This document shows positions 43,273 through 52,054 of a stretch of DNA of 64,000 bases, piece by piece. Below the pieces are notes generated by a model. It had not been told where the DNA came from, ran no database searches, and saw only the letters and a program-made list of their open reading frames with translations. How positions within the stretch are numbered: position 1 is the stretch's first letter; every line of letters begins with the position of its first letter. The position numbers and the translations under genes were made by a program. The stretch is from Paenibacillus sp. FSL A5-0031. GTDB taxonomy: Bacteria; Bacillota; Bacilli; Paenibacillales; Paenibacillaceae. Location of the stretch: contig NZ_MRTD01000013.1 in assembly GCF_001956295.1 (NCBI RefSeq), positions 165,723 through 229,722 on the forward strand. The letters are read 5' to 3'.

Positions 43273-43803
43273 ATGACACCACTAAAAAAGGTAGCATTTC
43301 TGCTAGCGGACGACTTCGAAGATTCCGAAATGAAAAATCCCTATGATGAAATGGCGAAGAACGGACATGATGCCGTTATTATTAGCTTGAAGAGCAATGA
43401 CGAGTTAAAAGGAAAACAGGGGACCATTACGTACACCTCGCATTTGGCCATTGAGGAAGCTAATGCAGATGACTACGATGCGATCATTATCCCAGGCGGA
43501 AAATCGCCGTCTCATCTTATGGGCAATGCGGATGTGCAGGCGTTTGTTCAAAAGGCAGATCAAGCAGGCACAACCATTGCGGCAATATGCCACGGTCCGC
43601 AAATTTTGGAGGCAGCTGGCCTGCTGAAGGGACGCACTTTAACGGCCTATCCTGCTTTATCCGCAGAAATTGAAGCAGCCGGCGGGACTTTTGTCGATAA
43701 AGAAGTTGTCGTTGATCGCAACTTTGTTACTTCGCGAACGCCAGAGGACGAGCCTGCTTTCATTCGGGAGACACTTGTAAAGCTTGGCGTAAACGCTTGG
43801 TAG
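43273..43803 (+). CDS. DJ-1/PfpI-family protein (general stress protein 18-like)
   Basis: A 176-residue protein of the DJ-1/PfpI superfamily. Nucleophile Cys106 with His107 lies in AAICHGPQIL, and Glu16 in DDFEDSE is the conserved acid near the active site. Members act in oxidative or carbonyl stress (glyoxalase, deglycase or protease-like claims differ by member). The N-terminus MTPLKKVAFLLADDFEDSE matches YfkM-like general stress proteins of Bacillus. Earlier TTG at 43246 lacks an SD; ATG 43273 has AGAGGAGTG eight bases upstream. Separate from the STM4011-4015 cluster by 69 bases. Exact reaction is not predictable. Confidence 0.9.
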   Translation: MTPLKKVAFLLADDFEDSEMKNPYDEMAKNGHDAVIISLKSNDELKGKQGTITYTSHLAIEEANADDYDAIIIPGGKSPSHLMGNADVQAFVQKADQAGTTIAAICHGPQILEAAGLLKGRTLTAYPALSAEIEAAGGTFVDKEVVVDRNFVTSRTPEDEPAFIRETLVKLGVNAW

Positions 43804-43846
43804 TTTGAAATTGCTTTCGTTTTTATAGCGAAAGCGCAAGCAGGTT

Positions 43847-43891
43847 GGACTGTCTCACTAGATCCAAGCGGATCTGGGACAGTCCTTTTTT
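43847..43891 (+). terminator. Terminator after the DJ-1 gene
   Basis: Long stem ggactgtc…agatcc / ggatct…gacagtcc with a small loop and six T. Confidence 0.88.
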
Positions 43892-43922
43892 GTATCACAT
43901 TGCATATTTTGCTGGAGCGAAC

Positions 43923-43952
43923 TTGGTCATCGCATTGCAAGTAGGGTATACT
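43923..43952 (+). promoter_or_regulatory. Candidate sigma-A promoter of the Cys-rich gene
   Basis: TTGGTC (43923-43928), 18 bases, TATACT (43947-43952), 43 bases before the ATG. Confidence 0.5.
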
Positions 43953-43995
43953 TTTTAGTATATATACGTTTAGTAAGGAAGGAGAGCATGCTTGA

Positions 43996-44637
43996 ATGCC
44001 AGACATGAAGCAGGGTGAACATACAGATCAAGCAAACCGCCCCCTTATTCAACGGCCTTCTACAGTGAGCAGGACAAGCCTTATTGATAACGGCATGACC
44101 GTTTTGCAGCAATGGGGAGCCGATCATATTTGCAAGGTTTGTATAGCTAACAGCGGATCATGCTGCCGCGATTGCCGCCATTTGCTCGATGGTGTAGGCT
44201 GCCAATTGCGAAATACAAGCTGTACTGCATGGTTATGCGGTTTTCATAAATATTTATTGTTTGAGGTTGGGCAGTTAGAAGAATGGAACCTGTTTTGGGA
44301 TGATGTACCCGGTCAGGAGTTTCGTGAGGACTTTACACCCGAGCAGGTCATAATTGATAAATCATTAACGATTCAACAGCAAACAATGGAGCATCTTGGC
44401 GAAGCGCTTGCTGCAGATTTACAGGAGATGGAACGCTCGCATATTGCAATCGGCATTATCCTTACGCTTCGGGAGAAGCTGGATAAAAATATTGATCAGT
44501 TTATGCTCGAAGACAAGGATCATAAGCGGAAGCTGAGGATCAAACGGAAAATAAAAGTTCTTTCAAGCGATTTCCAGCGCTTTCACCATTTATTGAATAA
44601 ATATAAGCTAGAGCAAGCTGAGCTCCATAACATGTAG
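43996..44637 (+). CDS. Cysteine-rich protein of unknown function
   Basis: A 213-residue cytosolic protein. Eight cysteines are packed between residues 46 and 81: CKVC (46, 49), CCRDC (56, 57, 60), Cys69, Cys76 and Cys81, followed by GFHKYLLFE. This suggests one or two zinc or Fe-S sites. The rest is helical, with a charged segment DKDHKRKLRIKRKIKV (about 174-190) that might bind nucleic acid or fold as a coiled coil. I do not recognise a named domain with confidence. Start ATG 43996 follows AAGGAGAG at about nine bases. It has its own promoter and terminator, so it is a stand-alone gene convergent with the hydrolase. Confidence 0.8.
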   Translation: MPDMKQGEHTDQANRPLIQRPSTVSRTSLIDNGMTVLQQWGADHICKVCIANSGSCCRDCRHLLDGVGCQLRNTSCTAWLCGFHKYLLFEVGQLEEWNLFWDDVPGQEFREDFTPEQVIIDKSLTIQQQTMEHLGEALAADLQEMERSHIAIGIILTLREKLDKNIDQFMLEDKDHKRKLRIKRKIKVLSSDFQRFHHLLNKYKLEQAELHNM

Positions 44638-44670
44638 AAAAAGGAGCCGATTATTCCGGCTCCTTTTCTG
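44637..44670. terminator. Bidirectional terminator between Cys-rich and hydrolase genes
   Basis: Stem aaaaggagccg / cggctcctttt with an 8-base loop, A/T runs on both sides, serving convergent genes. Confidence 0.88.
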
Positions 44671-44674
44671 CTTT

Positions 44675-45493
44675 TTAATTCAAAAATTCGAGCAGCTCCT
44701 CATTGAATCTAGTTGGTTCGTCGAACAGCATGCCATGGCCGCTTTGCTCGAACGTAACGAGCGTGGAGCCGTCAATGCCGTTAAGCAGCTGCTTGGCGAA
44801 TTCTGGCGGACATATTTGATCCAGATTGCCTTGGAAAATCGTCGTCGCAGCTTTGATTTGCAGCATATCATTCCGCAAGTCCTCATCGCGCAGCGACTCG
44901 AACGTATGGATTGACCCCCATGCGGATGCCTCTAAGCCGAGCAGCTGCAGCCAATCTTTGAATGGCTGGCTGATGGCGTTTGGCTCTTGATCGGCTAGAA
45001 ATTTCTCGCCGAAATCACGGAGCAGCTGCGGACGGTCTTGTTTGATTGCAGCGATTTGATCATTTGCTTCCTCTTTTGTCATGCCATGCGGGTAATTTTC
45101 ACGCTGCGTGAATGAGGGAGCTGCTGCGCCTAGAAGCGCGAGCTTACGAATGCCGTAACCGCCATGGCGCGCCATATAGCGGACGGCAATTGCTCCTCCT
45201 ACCGAGAAACCAACGAGATAGGCTTGATCCAGTTTCAAATAATCAATAACAGCCTTTACGTCATCTGCAAGTCGATCGTAGCTATAGCCAGCTGCGGGAG
45301 CACTGGATTTGCCGAAGCCGCGTTGATCAATTCCAATACAGCGATAACCTTGCTCGGATAGCAGAGTGAACTGAGCTTCAAACATTTTGTGGTTCAGCGG
45401 CCAGCCATGCAAGAAGATAACGGGGCTGCCGGAGCCTATATCCTCAACATAAAGTTTAACTTTTTTCTCAACCTCGATATAATGTCCCATCAT
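44675..45493 (-). CDS. Alpha/beta hydrolase
   Basis: A 272-residue alpha/beta hydrolase with the full triad: nucleophile Ser97 in GFSVGG, acid Asp225 in GNLDQICPP, and His253 in QSGHGM. The oxyanion HGWPLN (29-34) and RGFGKS (58-63) are standard. Members include haloperoxidases, esterases and arylesterases; VIFLHGWPLNHKMFEAQ resembles the non-haem chloroperoxidase group, which need not make halogenated products. The substrate is not predictable. The start may be 45490 rather than 45493, since two ATGs are adjacent. It is convergent with the Cys-rich gene and divergent from the M50-like gene. Confidence 0.9.
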   Translation of the reverse strand: MMGHYIEVEKKVKLYVEDIGSGSPVIFLHGWPLNHKMFEAQFTLLSEQGYRCIGIDQRGFGKSSAPAAGYSYDRLADDVKAVIDYLKLDQAYLVGFSVGGAIAVRYMARHGGYGIRKLALLGAAAPSFTQRENYPHGMTKEEANDQIAAIKQDRPQLLRDFGEKFLADQEPNAISQPFKDWLQLLGLEASAWGSIHTFESLRDEDLRNDMLQIKAATTIFQGNLDQICPPEFAKQLLNGIDGSTLVTFEQSGHGMLFDEPTRFNEELLEFLN

Positions 45494-45608
45494 ATCTCTC
45501 CTCTCGCGTCTATACTTTTACTTACCCGTATTAGCATCTTTTGAAAAATAAATCTTTTTCATACGTAAGAAGAGTTAGAATAGCGGTATATGACTTGGAG
45601 GCTAAAGC

Positions 45609-46295
45609 ATGTTTTCTTGGTTGCGAATGACGGCTATTATAATCGTTACTGCTTTTTTAACTAGGTTCATTCCGTTCTCGGCTTTTTTTCAAAATGTGAA
45701 TACATTAGTCCACGAGCTTGCCCATGCGCTTGCAGCTTTGCTGCTTAAGGGAAGCGTCTTGCATATTTATTTGTACGCTGACCAAAGCGGAGTGACGTAT
45801 ACCTCGTACACGGACAGCTGGATGCTAATCCCGATTGCGCTTGCTGGCTATACGGGCTCAGCTTTGTTCTCGCTGCTGCTTTTCTTTCTATATGCAAAAG
45901 GAAAAGCTCGTTTTGGACTCGCGATCGTTGCGATAGCAGCGGGAGTGGCGCTCGCGCTTTTTGTTCGAAATGATTATGGCATGGCTTGGAGCGCGGGTTT
46001 CCTAGCATTGACGGCTCTTATTTATTTTGTTGCTCCTCGCTGGCTCAGAGACTTTTATTATTTGTTAATCGCTTTTATTTGTTTAGTGGAATCTATTATT
46101 AGTCCATTTGTGTTGCTCTATCTTGCGATTACGGAGCCCGCATCAGCTGGGGATGCGGCTGGTTTAAGCGACGTAACCGGTGTACCTGCCTTTGTGTGGT
46201 CCGCTTTGTTCTGCTTCTTCTCGCTCTGGTGTGCCAAAACAGCGACCAGCAGCTTGTTTAGGAGAGGCGCTGGTGGGATACTAATAAGTAAATAA
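45609..46295 (+). CDS. M50-like membrane metalloprotease-type protein
   Basis: A 228-residue integral membrane protein with about six TM helices. The zinc-binding HELAH motif (His35, Glu36, His39) lies in the first helix region, LVHELAHALAAL, as in the peptidase M50B-like family. The third metal ligand typical of site-2 proteases is not obvious, although RNDYGMAW near 121-128 could serve. If active it would cut peptides within the membrane. It is followed 23 bases later by the PPK2 gene, perhaps in one transcript. Start ATG 45609 follows ttggagg at 9 bases. Role unknown; no anti-sigma substrate is adjacent. Confidence 0.8.
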   Translation: MFSWLRMTAIIIVTAFLTRFIPFSAFFQNVNTLVHELAHALAALLLKGSVLHIYLYADQSGVTYTSYTDSWMLIPIALAGYTGSALFSLLLFFLYAKGKARFGLAIVAIAAGVALALFVRNDYGMAWSAGFLALTALIYFVAPRWLRDFYYLLIAFICLVESIISPFVLLYLAITEPASAGDAAGLSDVTGVPAFVWSALFCFFSLWCAKTATSSLFRRGAGGILISK

Positions 46296-46317
46296 ACACT
46301 GGAGAGGCTGTGAGCAA

Positions 46318-47136
46318 ATGTCCAAAAGCTACAAACTGCCCGAGAAGAAAAAGGTGGATCTGAAGGACATCGATCCGAAGGATACGGGGCGCTTTTCAAA
46401 TAAAGAAGAAGTCGTTCAGGCAGTGAAGGAGCTTGAGCTTGAGCTGCAGCAGCTGCAAGAAAAACTTGCCGCGAGCAAAGAGCATGCCGTGCTGTTTGTG
46501 TTTCAAGGCATGGATTGCAGCGGCAAGGATGGTGTAATTAAAAAAGTATTTGCCGGACTTCATCCGCAGGGCATTTCTGCTCATAGCTTTAAGACGCCAA
46601 CAGAGGAGGAAGCGCGGCATGATTTCTTATGGAGAGCACATGTTGCCGTGCCTGCCCTTGGCCAGATAGCTGTATTTAACCGTTCGTACTATGAGGAAGT
46701 TTTGATCACGAGAATCCATGGTACGGTAAAGAGCGAGGAAGCGAAGGAGCGGTTTAAGCATATCAATCATTTTGAAGCTCTTTTAGCCGATAGCAGGGTG
46801 AAAGTGGTCAAGATCTTTTTGCACATCTCGAAGCAGTTCCAACTGGAGAAACTAATAAGCCGAATTGAAGATCCGAAAAAAAATTGGAAGTTCGACCCGT
46901 CCGACTTAAAGGAACGCAAGTCTTGGAAGCAGTACAGCGAGATTTACGAGGAGCTGTTTGAAAAATGCAGTAAAGCGGCGCCATGGTATGTCGTCCCCTC
47001 CGATAATCGCTGGTATCGCAATTATGCGGTGCTTCGAATCGCGGTGGATGCGCTGCGGAGCCTTGATTTGAAAGATCCGGCAGCAAGACCTGAGCTCCAG
47101 CCCTTTTTGGAGGAGCTTAAGAAAGAAGAAGCATAG
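46318..47136 (+). CDS. Polyphosphate kinase 2 family (polyP:nucleotide phosphotransferase)
   Basis: A 272-residue cytosolic PPK2. Walker A GMDCSGKDG (about 64-72) and the Walker B-like FNRSYYEEVLITRIHG are in place. PPK2 enzymes move phosphate from polyphosphate to a nucleoside mono- or diphosphate (AMP, ADP, GDP depending on class). The single-domain length fits the short class I or III enzymes; the specific acceptor cannot be called from what I can see. The N-terminal 25 residues are Lys/Asp-rich. SD ggagaggctgtgagc is upstream. It is followed by a terminator and precedes the giant surface-protein gene. Confidence 0.93.
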   Translation: MSKSYKLPEKKKVDLKDIDPKDTGRFSNKEEVVQAVKELELELQQLQEKLAASKEHAVLFVFQGMDCSGKDGVIKKVFAGLHPQGISAHSFKTPTEEEARHDFLWRAHVAVPALGQIAVFNRSYYEEVLITRIHGTVKSEEAKERFKHINHFEALLADSRVKVVKIFLHISKQFQLEKLISRIEDPKKNWKFDPSDLKERKSWKQYSEIYEELFEKCSKAAPWYVVPSDNRWYRNYAVLRIAVDALRSLDLKDPAARPELQPFLEELKKEEA

Positions 47137-47159
47137 CTTGCAGATGATTGATAAAGAAT

Positions 47160-47201
47160 GGCAGTCCAACACATGGCTTCATGTGCGGGGCTGCCTTTTT
47201 T
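47160..47201 (+). terminator. Terminator after the PPK2 gene
   Basis: Stem ggcagtcc / gggctgcc, inner pair cacatg/catgtg, then six T. Confidence 0.8.
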
Positions 47202-47278
47202 GTATTTATAAGATGTAGGCTCCCTTTTGATCCACAAGGAAGCGTTCCTATTTATCTTGTTATTGAGAGCGAGAAACA

Positions 47279-47285
47279 TGTCGAA
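47279..47285 (+). promoter_or_regulatory. TGTCGAA heptamer (Spo0A-box-like) upstream of kelch-SLH gene
   Basis: Exact TGTCGAA, inside a wider acatgtcgaaatatgt dyad, 31 bases before a TATAAT at 47317-47322 and 90 bases before the ATG at 47375. Confidence 0.35.
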
Positions 47286-47374
47286 ATATGTTTAGAAGAT
47301 GTCCAGAGCCAACTACTATAATGGTATTTATTGCTATATCAACGATGATAGAAGACTCAGGAGGGATTTTTTTT

Positions 47375-50300
47375 ATGACACATAAACCATTTGTCAGAGT
47401 AGTCAGCATGCTGCTCGCAGTGGTGCTGCTTACATCGATTTATCCTGTTTATCCAAGCAGGTCGGGGCAGCAAATATTCGCTCAGGAATCGGCTGACACA
47501 GAGGTGGAAGAGCCTACAGTAACAAGCTCCTCCTACGATCTAGAGTCTTTGGCTGTTGCCGGAGCTGCTGATAAGTTCTCCGATTATGGATGGGAGAAAA
47601 TAGAATCGAACATTAAGCCTAGCCCGCGTATGGGGGCTGCTATGGCATTTGATGAAAAGAACGGAAAGGTCATTATGTTCGGTGGCGAAGGCACTTCCGG
47701 GCTGCTGAAGGATAACTTCCTGTGGGACGGCGAAACCAAGCAATGGCAAAAGCTCGCTGACTCGAGTGTGCCAAGTGGCCTTACTGCCCGTAAAGGAGCG
47801 GCAATAACCTATGATCCTAACCTAGAGCGCGTCGTGATGTTCGGAGGCGAGGGTGCTTCAGGCGTCTTGAACGATATTTGGGTGTGGCATGGTGAGGTAT
47901 TGCAGTGGAAACCATTGCTCATTCCAGCTCCGTCGGCACGTGCTGGCGCTCAGTTTGCTTATGATGGACAAAACTTGGTGCTGTTCGGCGGTTATACGCT
48001 GTCTGGAGCTACTAAAAACAGATTAGCTGATACTTGGATTTTTAACGGAACAAGCTGGGAACAGCGGACACCTGCCCAAAGCCCTCCGGCCACTTATTCG
48101 GGCTCGATGGCTTATGACGGGCAGTATGCCGTGCTTTATGGCGGTAATATTGGTGATGAAATTCGCGGTACAGCCTATCAAATCAGTTCGAATACGCTAT
48201 GGGTATGGGACGGAACGACATGGAATGACAGCGCTCCAAAGGTTGAAGCGCAGGACTGGGGCCGCTGGGGGCAAGCGATGGCCTACGATGGACGGAGAGT
48301 CGTCTTCTATGGTGGTGAGTTCGATTGGATTAACCCGAGCACTAGTGCGGTTACGCCAAACAAAAAACGCCCTATCGCAAATCCGCAGGATGATCAAGGG
48401 AAGAAGGCTGCTTTCGGCTGGGACGGGAGCGCTTGGTCGGTATGGTCTGGCAAAAGCAAAGGGCCGGGCGGCGGCATAGAGGGCGGTCCAGGCTCAGGCA
48501 GCTATATGAGCATGGCGTATGATGGCTATAACTTTGTCGTATTCGGCGGAAACCATGAATGGGGAGGACTAACGAATGAGACGTTTACATTCGGCAATCC
48601 TTTGCCTACCTTGCCGATCGTAAGCATAACGGGTTCACCAACGATATTGATGGACAAGAACAACAAAGCGAATGATCTAGCAAGGTTCTCTGCTAATGTG
48701 AAAGGCAAAGCGCTCAGCGAAATTGGGATAGAATACCGTGAAGCGGGTCAAACCACATGGCAGAAGAAGGCACATTTGTCGGCTGAGGCTGGTGCGGTCA
48801 CCATTGATCTTAACGGCTTGAAGTGGCAGGTCGACTACGAAGCACGCGTGTATGCGACAAATGTTGTGGGGACGGCATACAGCGCAGTTTCTACTTTCAA
48901 GTTTTTTGAGGACCCGGCTATGGTGGTTCCAGACCTGCGTTATGACCGTGCTTCACCATCGGTGCTGCATACGAAGGATAAGAAGAGGCTGGTCGTCGTC
49001 GGAGAGGGCATCACCAATTTGTGGAGAAAGCCAGCTTCAAATATTCATTATTCACTCAAAAGCCAAGGCGGGCAGTTGTATCCGTTGACGCCAAACGTTC
49101 GCAATAATCAGGAGCTTGAGCTGACTTGGACGGATGAATTGCCAGATGGCAAATATGATTTGGAGCTTAATCACGATTTTTACGATGATTTTGTTCTCTC
49201 AAGCGCTTTGCTTATTACTTCAACCGGCGTATATGAGCCGCGCGATTATAATGAAATTATCATTCCTAGCACAGATTCGGACAATGAAGATATTAGTCAA
49301 ATGGCGATTAGAGGGCCGTTCACGGAGAATCCCTCGGAGCTTGGTATATATAAGCTAAACAATATGAATCAAGTGGTCATGCTGAATGAATATATTAAAT
49401 TTAAAGGAACGAGCCTGACGATTGATAAGACGGGTGTAGATACGTATGTAACGGGTGTCGGACGGCTTTATGTTGAAAAAGCTGGCATTATGTATACGTT
49501 GTTCCTTGGCTCCTTTGAGTTTAATTCAGCTGAGTTCGTTATCGAACTTGCTGGTGATATGCAATCTGATTATTTGAGCTTGAATTTGCCGATTACATTG
49601 AAGAAAATTACTTTTATAGCTGGCGGGGTAAGGCTCGGCGGGGATATTAAAGTAGATTTCAGTGCAGGAACGACCAAAATTAAAGGCGAATCGGAAATTG
49701 AAGCGTTAGAGTTCAAGCGCGAACGGTTCGATTTTGCGGGTAAATTCAGTATTGCTGGCGAGTTTGAGGCAGGTCCGCTCGAGGGTGCTGAGCTCAACTT
49801 TCGGCTTGATACACGCATTCCGCTCTATGGTGCGGGAGGCTCCTTCGATTTGCGCAAGCAGAAGGTTGGATTTGAAGCGGATATTCAGTTCAAACGCGGG
49901 AAGCTTGATGCGCTTAGCTTTGGCGTTCGCCGCAAAATCAAGCTTGGCTCGACGGGGGCACAGCTCACTCGTCTTGGCGGCGGGTTTTCGAATCTAGCGA
50001 GCCAGAGCGAAGTACCGTTTACGTTGAAAGCGTTTGGCGGTGCATCAGATGTCATTGCGCCTGAGATCAAAGGCTACAATATGGTGAACGGCAACAATTT
50101 GAGCGTAGGATTATCGCGTTATCATTTTGAAGCATCCGGAGAGCTGGCTGTTTACTGGGTTCCGGTTGCGAATTTGGATTTTCTGACGATTTGGAATGCA
50201 GCGGGCTTTAAAGAGTACAGCAGTGCAGGCTTCCGATTGGATGCGAACTTGAATCTGGTAGACGTTGTGGTCGGTCAGCTGTTCGCGCAATATTTTGCAA

Positions 50301-52015
50301 ACAGCGGTTATGCAGGTTTTGTTAGTGCACGCATAAAAATACCGAACTGGGTGTCGGTTATCGGCGGCAAAAGCTTTGGCGGCATTGATGTCGGCGTAAA
50401 CAATCGTGAGATTTTTGGATCGGTTGGTTCAGGCTGGTTCGGTGGTTCTGCCAAATATATGTTTGCTCCGAACAGCTTCGACTTCAGCCTTGGCGCGAGC
50501 AAGGATATGAAGAGAGAAATTGAGAGAATGAAAAGAAATATGGTTAAGCCGCCGAGCGCTCGCTCGATGCCATTGCTAAACAGCAGTGCTTTGCTGTTCA
50601 CAAGCGCATTCGCGGATACTTCTTTTACACCTCTTACGAATCCTTTGCTCACAGAGGATAAAGGTTACATGCTGAAGCTTCAGAAGGATGTGCTGCAGCA
50701 GGGTGAGATAGGCGTAGATACGGCTGCAAGCGGACGTATTTTATTGGGACAGTTTACGGCTGCATTGCGTGAGAATTCACCGCAAGCCAGCTTTACGAAG
50801 CAGGATCAGATTCAATACACATTGCAGGCAGATCATAGCTTCAAAGCGCTGCTAGTGCTGGATGGCAAGCAGGAAGATCTTTCAATCATTCGTCCGGATG
50901 AAAGCGTGGCATCGCTCAAGTTCCCTGAGACGGAAAAGGCTGGTAATGGTGCTATTTCTGCCGTATATCGTGAAGATGAGGATAAAACGTATATCCGTTT
51001 GCAACTAACAGCGAATGAAGATTGGAAGCTGGCTGCATCGCAGTCTTTGCAAGTGGAATTGTACGAGCTTACATTTCTAAATGAATCGCTCAGTCTTACT
51101 GAGCTGGCAGCACGATGGGCGGCAGCGCCTGAATTGAAGCTTACAGCAATAGATATGATGGAGCGCGGCTTGAAGCTGGTAGAGCTTGACCAGCCTAAAG
51201 GCGCTGTGAAATTGTACAAGCCAGATGGCCGTGAATATGGTCTGGAATCAGATTCACTTAAATCAGGCTGGAATCATTATGTCGATCCACTAAGCGGCAA
51301 GCTTTACCTGTTGATCGATGTAGCTCAGCCGGGCGAATGGCTGCTTGAAGCAGGACAGAAAACGCCGGCTAAGGTATTTGCTCTTGGAGAGCATACCACG
51401 ACTCGGGAGCTGAAAGACTGGATAACAAGCGGTGAGCTTCGTACTGAAGTCAACCTAAAAAGCGGTCAGACCTTGCTTGAAATCGATCAGGCGGATGAGT
51501 CTGCGGTACTGTATCGCCCAGATGGCTCGCTATATCCGTTGCAAGCGGATCGCAGCGAATCAAACTGGAATGCATATTATGAGGCTGATAAACAAAAATG
51601 GACGATTTTGGTGCAAGCGGAGGAAGAGGAAGCGGGTCTTTGGACCGTTCGCGGCAAACAATTCGTGACCATACGTGCCTTCCGCAGTGATGAGCAATAC
51701 GACAGCTTAATTCCGTTTTTCTCAAATGGAACAGCAGAGTACACGACGAGTTTACAAATCGATAAGCCAGGCCGATATATGTTTATGTTAACGGGTGGTT
51801 CTCGCAATACCCAAATTATTGCACCGGATAACAAAGCCATTCCGGTTGTTTTTGAGGTCGAGAATGCCAAAAATTACAATGCGGTGCTGCAAGCAGCAGC
51901 TGCAGCGGAAGATGAGGAAGCCGATAAATACGGCGATATGACATTTACATCGAATCTGCCTTTTGTTGCAGATGCGGATATGCTTTATGTCGCTGCTGAT
52001 ATTGAACAAACATGA
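47375..52015 (+). CDS. Giant secreted kelch-repeat surface protein, N-terminal half (ends at an in-frame TGA)
   Basis: A 1546-residue product with a signal peptide (MTHKPFVRVVSMLLAVVLLT, cleavage near residue 38). Residues about 60-430 are kelch/galactose-oxidase-like propeller repeats (MAFDEKNGKVIMFGGEGTSG, ITYDPNLERVVMFGGEG, FAYDGQNLVLFGGYTLSG, MAYDGQYAVLYGGN). About 450-545 is an FN3-like module; the rest is a long beta-rich region. An upstream in-frame ATG at 47288 gives no SD; ATG 47375 has AGGAGGG eight bases before it. The reading frame meets TGA at 52013-52015 and continues open in the same frame to 55918, so this is almost surely the front part of a 2847-residue wall protein. If the stop is real, this half would be secreted but not anchored, because all SLH domains are downstream. 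Function: sugar or partner binding by the propeller, inferred. Confidence 0.85.
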   Translation: MTHKPFVRVVSMLLAVVLLTSIYPVYPSRSGQQIFAQESADTEVEEPTVTSSSYDLESLAVAGAADKFSDYGWEKIESNIKPSPRMGAAMAFDEKNGKVIMFGGEGTSGLLKDNFLWDGETKQWQKLADSSVPSGLTARKGAAITYDPNLERVVMFGGEGASGVLNDIWVWHGEVLQWKPLLIPAPSARAGAQFAYDGQNLVLFGGYTLSGATKNRLADTWIFNGTSWEQRTPAQSPPATYSGSMAYDGQYAVLYGGNIGDEIRGTAYQISSNTLWVWDGTTWNDSAPKVEAQDWGRWGQAMAYDGRRVVFYGGEFDWINPSTSAVTPNKKRPIANPQDDQGKKAAFGWDGSAWSVWSGKSKGPGGGIEGGPGSGSYMSMAYDGYNFVVFGGNHEWGGLTNETFTFGNPLPTLPIVSITGSPTILMDKNNKANDLARFSANVKGKALSEIGIEYREAGQTTWQKKAHLSAEAGAVTIDLNGLKWQVDYEARVYATNVVGTAYSAVSTFKFFEDPAMVVPDLRYDRASPSVLHTKDKKRLVVVGEGITNLWRKPASNIHYSLKSQGGQLYPLTPNVRNNQELELTWTDELPDGKYDLELNHDFYDDFVLSSALLITSTGVYEPRDYNEIIIPSTDSDNEDISQMAIRGPFTENPSELGIYKLNNMNQVVMLNEYIKFKGTSLTIDKTGVDTYVTGVGRLYVEKAGIMYTLFLGSFEFNSAEFVIELAGDMQSDYLSLNLPITLKKITFIAGGVRLGGDIKVDFSAGTTKIKGESEIEALEFKRERFDFAGKFSIAGEFEAGPLEGAELNFRLDTRIPLYGAGGSFDLRKQKVGFEADIQFKRGKLDALSFGVRRKIKLGSTGAQLTRLGGGFSNLASQSEVPFTLKAFGGASDVIAPEIKGYNMVNGNNLSVGLSRYHFEASGELAVYWVPVANLDFLTIWNAAGFKEYSSAGFRLDANLNLVDVVVGQLFAQYFANSGYAGFVSARIKIPNWVSVIGGKSFGGIDVGVNNREIFGSVGSGWFGGSAKYMFAPNSFDFSLGASKDMKREIERMKRNMVKPPSARSMPLLNSSALLFTSAFADTSFTPLTNPLLTEDKGYMLKLQKDVLQQGEIGVDTAASGRILLGQFTAALRENSPQASFTKQDQIQYTLQADHSFKALLVLDGKQEDLSIIRPDESVASLKFPETEKAGNGAISAVYREDEDKTYIRLQLTANEDWKLAASQSLQVELYELTFLNESLSLTELAARWAAAPELKLTAIDMMERGLKLVELDQPKGAVKLYKPDGREYGLESDSLKSGWNHYVDPLSGKLYLLIDVAQPGEWLLEAGQKTPAKVFALGEHTTTRELKDWITSGELRTEVNLKSGQTLLEIDQADESAVLYRPDGSLYPLQADRSESNWNAYYEADKQKWTILVQAEEEEAGLWTVRGKQFVTIRAFRSDEQYDSLIPFFSNGTAEYTTSLQIDKPGRYMFMLTGGSRNTQIIAPDNKAIPVVFEVENAKNYNAVLQAAAAAEDEEADKYGDMTFTSNLPFVADADMLYVAADIEQT
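52013..52015 (+). other. Single in-frame TGA splitting the kelch-SLH gene
   Basis: TGA in the sequence acatgaaaatgg. Same phase on both sides (47375 and 52055 both = 2 mod 3). Without it, ADIEQT joins KWEIRSSLPIQASMYELDP and the frame runs to 55918. The next in-frame ATG is 52055, with no SD before it, so reinitiation is poor. Real nonsense mutation, readthrough site or sequencing error are all possible. Confidence 0.85.
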
Positions 52016-52054
52016 AAATGGGAAATTCGCTCCTCCCTGCCTATTCAAGCAAGC

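Noticed and set aside
47288..47374. Upstream ATG for the kelch-SLH gene
   Set aside because: No SD and no signal peptide in the added residues; ATG 47375 has AGGAGGG and a clean signal peptide.
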